Source: Dipylidium caninum
Lineage: Eukaryota > Platyhelminthes > Cestoda > Cyclophyllidea > Dipylidiidae
Reading direction: 5' to 3'
NCBI GenBank assembly: GCA_017562135.1
Contig: QEYB01000911.1
Coordinates: forward strand, 186,001-250,000
DNA length: 64,000 nucleotides
In this document: positions 59,401 to 64,000 of the stretch, one piece after another
Layout: every line of letters begins with the position of its first letter
How positions within the stretch are numbered: the first letter of the stretch is position 1
Made by a program: the position numbers and the translations under genes
The notes under the pieces: generated by a model
Seen by the model: the letters and a program-made list of their open reading frames with translations, nothing else
What the model was told of the DNA's origin: nothing
Database searches by the model: none

Positions 59401-62400
59401 TTCCCATGCGAGTACATACCTTAGGTGGAAAAAGGGTGAAATATAGAGCACAGAGTTGGCGGTTTGGTATGAAAAAGTGTAACTTAGGAGATCCACTTGG
59501 GCCAGGTAACGGGGATTGGAAGAAGTTAGCCTCGCCCCACTTAACAGATAAATGTTTCATAAATTTCGCATGTCCGCAAGCATGGCAGTTTGCTAATATG
59601 ATTCACATTTCAGTTGCCTAGGCAGCCAAAAATAGGCCACAAAATATTTTGTGGCAAGCATATTTTTTCAGAAAGCATGGCTTTTTACTATTGTTATCGC
59701 AACTCGCACTAGTGGTACTCTCAAACGTGTAGTCGACTGTTTCGCTGTGCCTGTGGTGCTCTCGTGCACGAGTGGTCCCTTGGCCAAACACTCTTTGCGA
59801 CGTGTGGAATTCCAACTTTCGTGACTGATTTAGTTTCTTGGTGCCAATAATAATCTCAGGTTGTGTCAAAGCTTACAGCATGACCAACAGAGCTATAACG
59901 CAGTCTTTCGTACCTTCTTGGGTGAATTTCCAATCATGCAAATGGGCTCTTCAGTGAAACACGAAAATGCTATAAGAGTAGAGTTGAAAGGCTTCACAGT
60001 CGCAAAATTTTTTTAAGGTCGACGAGCCTTTTGGGATGGTTAACGCTCCATTGCAAGTTTATTTTTCTTGGTTTACTCCTATATGGTTATGATTTGAGTT
60101 GAATACTTCTAGAGGTGCTGACTTATGTCTCTTTGTGGATGCCTTACAGATAAATCTCTCCACTTCTACTTTCTACTCTTCACACTCGGCTCGAGGCCAG
60201 ACAGAAAGTAGACACCTGACAATGGCTCGAGTTTCGCAACCGAATCTGCGCTCACTTCTGGCCGACACAGGCCAGTTTCTCGCCTTCTCCTCGTCGGTCC
60301 CAAAGCGGCAGCTTCTGCACGCTGTCGTCTCGGCAAGACCTCTCGTCTTGTACTTTACCGTCTCCTCTACATCATCTTCTCCTACATCGAAAGCGCCGAG
60401 GTAGGCTAAGAAGGCAACAGAATGGCCCGGCGTTAATAGTAACTGCTTATCGGTATTAGTTTAACTCGAGATTTGAGTAGTTGATCTGAATGCTACGAAT
60501 TACTCGAATTTGTTTCGTCGCTACTTTGTCGCTAAGCAGGAGGGGCTCTTGAACCGATTCCCGACGACAAAATTTCCGAAGACGGGAGTACAATTATCTT
60601 AACCCTTCGCACTTCCCTTCCTCAAAGTAACATTTTCATTTGGTCGTCAGCTCTGCCCATCGCTTTTTCGACAATGGTGCGGTATCATTGTCAATGACCC
60701 CTTCTACCTGATTTCTTTCACAATCACCATCCGTTGGGTTCAGTAATTAAAAATTTTTTTACTAGTTCTTGCTGGCCAATTTGTTCGGTACTGCAATGCT
60801 CTTTGTTCTCATCATCATTCGTCTCCCTGAATGCAATGCATTTCACTTAGGCAACTTTCCTTTAACAAAAGGACCACCTACCCCAACCATTTACGCTAGC
60901 GGCCAGTGCCGCCACTTGATATTCAAATACCAGCAAAGGTGAATGCGGTTGTGCATAATCAAGACGCCGAAGTTCGCAATTCGAAGGTCTCCCTGCTACT
61001 GCCTAGCGAGTGCCAGTGTCTCTCTTAAGCTCCTTTTTCTCTCCGCTGAATTAGATTTGAAAGGATAGTTTTGACCAAATTCAAGGACAATTTGGTGTTG
61101 CCTGACTTTTTTTTAAATAATTCTAAGTTGCGATCTCTGCACAAGGTTTGTAGTCTCCACTTCTTTTGATGACCTCTTTTCCCGCAACTTTCATTCAAAT
61201 TTTAACCTAAGATTATTTCTCCCGCCTCCTCTCTGTATTTATTTTCTTAAGTTTATAACGACAGGTTAAATTATGTGGATAGAGCTCTCGGTGCCAACGA
61301 CTTCTATTAAATTTTGTTGAGAAATCAAAGCTGCACTTACCTCTCAGCTAAAGTGGATTTGAACTCATCAGACTACTGGCCATGTGAAACAGCTCCTTGA
61401 ATTTTTGTTCACTAAATCAACTTTTTGCAGTTTGACATTATTATCCTGCTTAAACCTACATAATAGTCTGTTGGACAACATGTCACCTCGCCACTTGGGT
61501 CGCCTCACATGCAACGACGGTCTCAGTGGGGTGCCTCGCATTCTACGGTTTCGCCTCTTTTAGGATGAGTTGATTGGCGCTCATGAGCCTCCAAGTTGCT
61601 GGAAGCCGCATTATATGCTATTTCGAGGTTGGGAGCTGCGAATCCCTCTTCGGGTCCTCAATCCTTCCGGCCAACTGCTCATTTCCTCAACCCTCCCACT
61701 GACCGCGTGTTGTCATACAACCTCTTTCAGTTTGTGTCTTAGCGATGCCACTGCTGACTTTCTCCGAAACCCAATTTTAGTAGTTCACTCTAACGCTACA
61801 TTGGCCTCAGTGCGCAAGCTGATCGGACTCATTATTCCCATGTGCCTCTACGCTCTTGCCAACACCACCACTCAGTTCGATTTTGGATCCGAAGTACTCT
61901 CGCTGGATCCAATCAAACCGCCAGGAGTTAGCGGACTGCACGAACTGACCAATCGCAATCGTCAAGCGCCTTTACCCGATCCAAAAAGTGAGACGCCGCT
62001 CGGACACAAACTTGATCGAGAGGCAATTGGGGAGCTGGGCTTTCAGACAGGACGCACCTTGGTTATTAGACTGCAGCCACACTTGGAGTTGCAGGACGGT
62101 GGAAATGGTAGTAATTGTGTCAGTTCTATCAGCATTTCTGAGGGGCTCCAAAGCTCCTTCTTTCGACGCTCCTCCGGATCATCGATGAAGTCGAGTGGAA
62201 GTGGAAAATTACATCCGCCTTCTTTGCACAATCCAGCCTCATCTGCATCCACCTCGTCGTTTCTGCCTAAAGTGGCGTCTTTTCTCCACTCTGATAAGCA
62301 GAGTTCGTCAACGGCGGTGGCTGTTAATGCAGGCGATCCTGGATTTCTACAGTCACCCTTCACATTGCCTAGTCTCATGCTTTCTGCCAGCGGATCTGTG

Positions 62401-64000
62401 TATGAGTCCCTATTCTCTCTAGCAGAGAATGATTTGGCCGAGACGGGAACCGTACACAGTGGACCAAATCTGCTCCACATGACCAGGCTCTTACTCTACT
62501 GCCTCCCCACATACCATCCTCTCAAAGGGTTGCATGGCTCCCTACGATCTGGCAAGGCAGCCTCCAAGTCAGTCTCAAGTGCATTTGCAGCCTCGATGGT
62601 GTGTACTCCGGATAATTTGGTCAAAGCTCCACAGTTTCGTTTACTGTATCTTCTTCAGGTATATCATTCTCAAATTAGATTTTGCTCGTCTACCTCTCTT
62701 TTTTTCACGAATCACTCTTTTTTTCACCACTTTTTAGGCTTTTATTAATTCGTATGGCTAATAGGTTGTATTTAAACAAGATTCCGCAAATTTTAAGGCG
62801 GAATCGCACTGCATTAAGTGACAAGCCCATGAAGTGCACGCCCTTCAGGAGTCAGCTTGGTGATCTCATCATACTCATAAATCATACTTATTTAGCATTT
62901 CAAGTACTACAATGTAACAGTAAATCGGGGTTTTGAGGAGGCTCTCGGCCCTGTGAGGACTTGTTTGTCACTATACGCAAACTACAAACAATTGGACCCT
63001 GCGGCTTATGAGGCAACTGCTTGAGGACGTTTTGTTTTACTTGTCGTTTAACTTCAGCCATGGTTGTGTGGCCGACACCTACACCTGAAACGAATATGAG
63101 ATGTGGGATGAAAAGGTTTGTGAGTTTATAGGATAGCGACAACCATCTTACTTGATTCCCGAAAGTAATCAGGTCAGTATATGTCTCTTATTACAATCGA
63201 AATGGGGCAGAAGTTTAGGAACACCCGCATAACAAAGTGCATCTTATAATCTGCTTCATACGCTTCCATCGCCTTCTCATCAAAATATTTTGTTTACATC
63301 CTCATACCGGTAGCCGTTTCAGGTATTCCATTGGAAGCCTCTTTTAAGGACTTTTCTTAAACACAATGGGCGCACACCACATCTCCGTGGTGAATTTCTT
63401 CTGGACAACAGCTAATTTTTGATCTGACTTCAATTGGTAAACTTCGGGAAATGGAAGTCCTGATTAGTCTGGAGGGCTCAACTTTAATTTTGCCCCGGAG
63501 AAATTGGGCATTCTCTGCTCTATACTGAAAAGTCAACTGGTTGTTCTTGCTTCTTCTTCTAATCCCACCTTGTTCTACGTTATCGATCGACTTCTCTTTC
63601 GTTGGCTCCGCGCTGATGTACAAGCACATCACCAAATTTCTAGGACGGAGGGGAAATAATTTAAATCAGGCAAAGGGGAGATAGTTTTACTGACGCGAGT
63701 CCAGTTAAAAGTGTCAAGATGTTTGCTTTCGTTGCTAACTGTGTGCTCTTTTACTAAATTGAATTTATTTTGCGTCGTCCAAGCAGTTTTTGCCTCGCCG
63801 AGGCCCACGCCAGTTGGCTTTGCTAAGGCACATTATTTCCGTCGTTCACTCAAGCTTGTCGGCGAGAATTGACATAGTACTCTATCATTTCTTTGCCTCT
63901 CCCTATTCCACTTCAACTAATGTTCCCTACTCCCCATGTCAACCCGTGAGTACGTCCTTTTTATGTGAACCCGCCTTCATTGCTACTTTTTAACTAGCAC
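47461..64000 (+). CDS. USP24: USP24-like deubiquitinase, N-terminal part; continues past the window
   Basis: USP24 is a very large cysteine deubiquitinase. Fifteen exons: 47461-47598, 47891-48173, 48572-48832, 49065-49292, 50184-50853, 52066-52280, 53219-53797, 54559-54642, 55945-56106, 56286-56417, 56836-56950, 57997-58073, 58479-58811, 60212-60400, 61564-62658; about 1520 codons. Exon 1 is the UBA domain (LMGFGNDLQIKEALSSCEND). Matches to human: EKWNIP, FLTSSAVLQWDAGTLEGVHN, DNVTYVATLCELFRCLGDHI, QNSLFTKHVLKLQPSSI, TVERMDLIGVDFLW, RLLYIIFSYIES, and a ubiquitin-like region in exon 15 ending GELGFQTGRTLVIRL. Exon 2 is 3n+1 long, with an apparent one-base insertion at 48034-48036. A possible exon 16 is 63787-63945. 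The Cys/His protease domain is outside the window. Confidence 0.88.
50854..52065 (+). other. USP24 intron 5 (1212 nt)
   Basis: Donor ATTATGA|gtaagt, acceptor tgcgtttaag before ATAATCTGG. Apart from the 31-bp tandem duplication I see nothing supported in it. Confidence 0.75.
51435..51496 (+). repeat. Perfect tandem duplication, 31-bp unit x2, in USP24 intron 5
   Basis: The unit starts cctcctcccgtgatgtatgc and ends aacaactgca; both copies (51435-51465, 51466-51496) are identical. It lies in the 1.2-kb intron 50854-52065. Confidence 0.9.
54057..54078 (+). repeat. (GT)n microsatellite
   Basis: Uninterrupted GT dinucleotides, about eleven units, in USP24 intron 7. Likely polymorphic. Confidence 0.9.
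54643..55944 (+). other. USP24 intron 8 (1302 nt)
   Basis: Donor AAAAAG|gtatat, acceptor cggtctcag before GACACCC. A 118-codon frame overlaps its 3' end but breaks the spliced reading and is not accepted. Confidence 0.7.
56951..57996 (+). other. USP24 intron 11 (1046 nt), carries a dispersed repeat
   Basis: Donor TATAAGG|gtaagt, acceptor cctccaactag before GCTTCCAG. It holds the second copy of the repeat also found in PKC intron 6. Confidence 0.8.
57366..57893 (+). repeat. Diverged dispersed repeat, copy 2 (USP24 intron 11)
   Basis: Colinear with 10047-10790 and in the same orientation. The best block is 25 bases, identical around gctgttatggtttcgcc; others are ttttttcattagtgg, tacctttaaaa and cgcacattacaa. 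This copy is about 200 bases shorter. No coding potential, terminal repeats or target-site duplication was made out by eye. Confidence 0.7.
58812..60211 (+). other. USP24 intron 13 (1400 nt)
   Basis: Donor ATCGAG|gtgagt, acceptor cagaaagtag before ACACCTG. Open frames on both strands (for example 59262-59621) have no recognisable content. Confidence 0.7.
60401..61563 (+). other. USP24 intron 14 (1163 nt)
   Basis: Donor GCCGAG|gtaggc, acceptor gcctcttttag before GATGAG. Nothing supported inside. Confidence 0.7.
62659..63786 (+). other. USP24 3' region after exon 15
   Basis: Donor CTTCAG|gtatat follows exon 15. The acceptor ccactttttag at about 62738 would give only seven codons before a stop, so it is not accepted. 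The next plausible acceptor is gtccaagcag at 63786, opening a phase-0 exon of 159 nt that ends at gtgagt (63946). Its homology to USP24 is weak. Confidence 0.4.

Noticed and set aside
62738..62936. USP24 exon starting at 62739
   Set aside because: The acceptor looks good, but the phase set by exon 15 meets a stop after seven codons; the open frame there (LLLIRMANRL...) is out of phase and does not match the family.

Overview
This is a eukaryotic, multi-intron window with ten protein-coding loci and no prokaryotic features. Flatworm is the best guess at phylum. The evidence is many 30-35 nt introns mixed with kilobase introns, one gene whose 5' introns are tiny and whose later introns are large, and splice-acceptor signals a few bases upstream of several start codons, which fits spliced-leader trans-splicing. 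All names come from remembered vertebrate homologues read against the translations. No database search was run and the species is not identified. Gene models were built by hand from homology, GT-AG or GC-AG borders and phase bookkeeping.

Layout: a WDR18-like ribosome-biogenesis WD40 gene on the minus strand runs off the left edge (1-2452). Unassigned minus-strand exons lie at 2596-3227. A complete conventional protein kinase C gene follows on the plus strand (3874-25678). Then, all plus: CFAP206, an axonemal protein (26851-31596); a NUDT8-like CoA diphosphatase (33547-34643); mitochondrial ribosomal protein L27 (about 36232-36900); polypyrimidine tract-binding protein PTBP (37442-42455); and cytosolic ribosomal protein L32 (43847-44283). 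NIPP1/PPP1R8 is on minus (45268-46657). Head-to-head with it, a USP24-like deubiquitinase starts at 47461 and runs off the right edge before its protease domain.

These genes do not form a pathway. They are housekeeping and signalling genes: 60S ribosome maturation and translation (WDR18, RPL32), mitochondrial translation (MRPL27), RNA splicing (PTBP, NIPP1), calcium/lipid signalling (PKC), cilia (CFAP206), ubiquitin (USP24) and CoA turnover (NUDT8). I found no new multi-gene system.

The best observations are about RNA processing. The PTBP gene keeps a 34-nt exon in RRM3 that matches the vertebrate autoregulatory exon in length, place and phase, preceded by a 221-nt AG-free, pyrimidine-rich stretch. 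Three introns use GC donors. Nine introns are 30-44 nt. Two otherwise intact genes each carry one lesion: an in-frame TAG in CFAP206 and a one-base frameshift in USP24. A diverged dispersed repeat is shared by introns of PKC and USP24.
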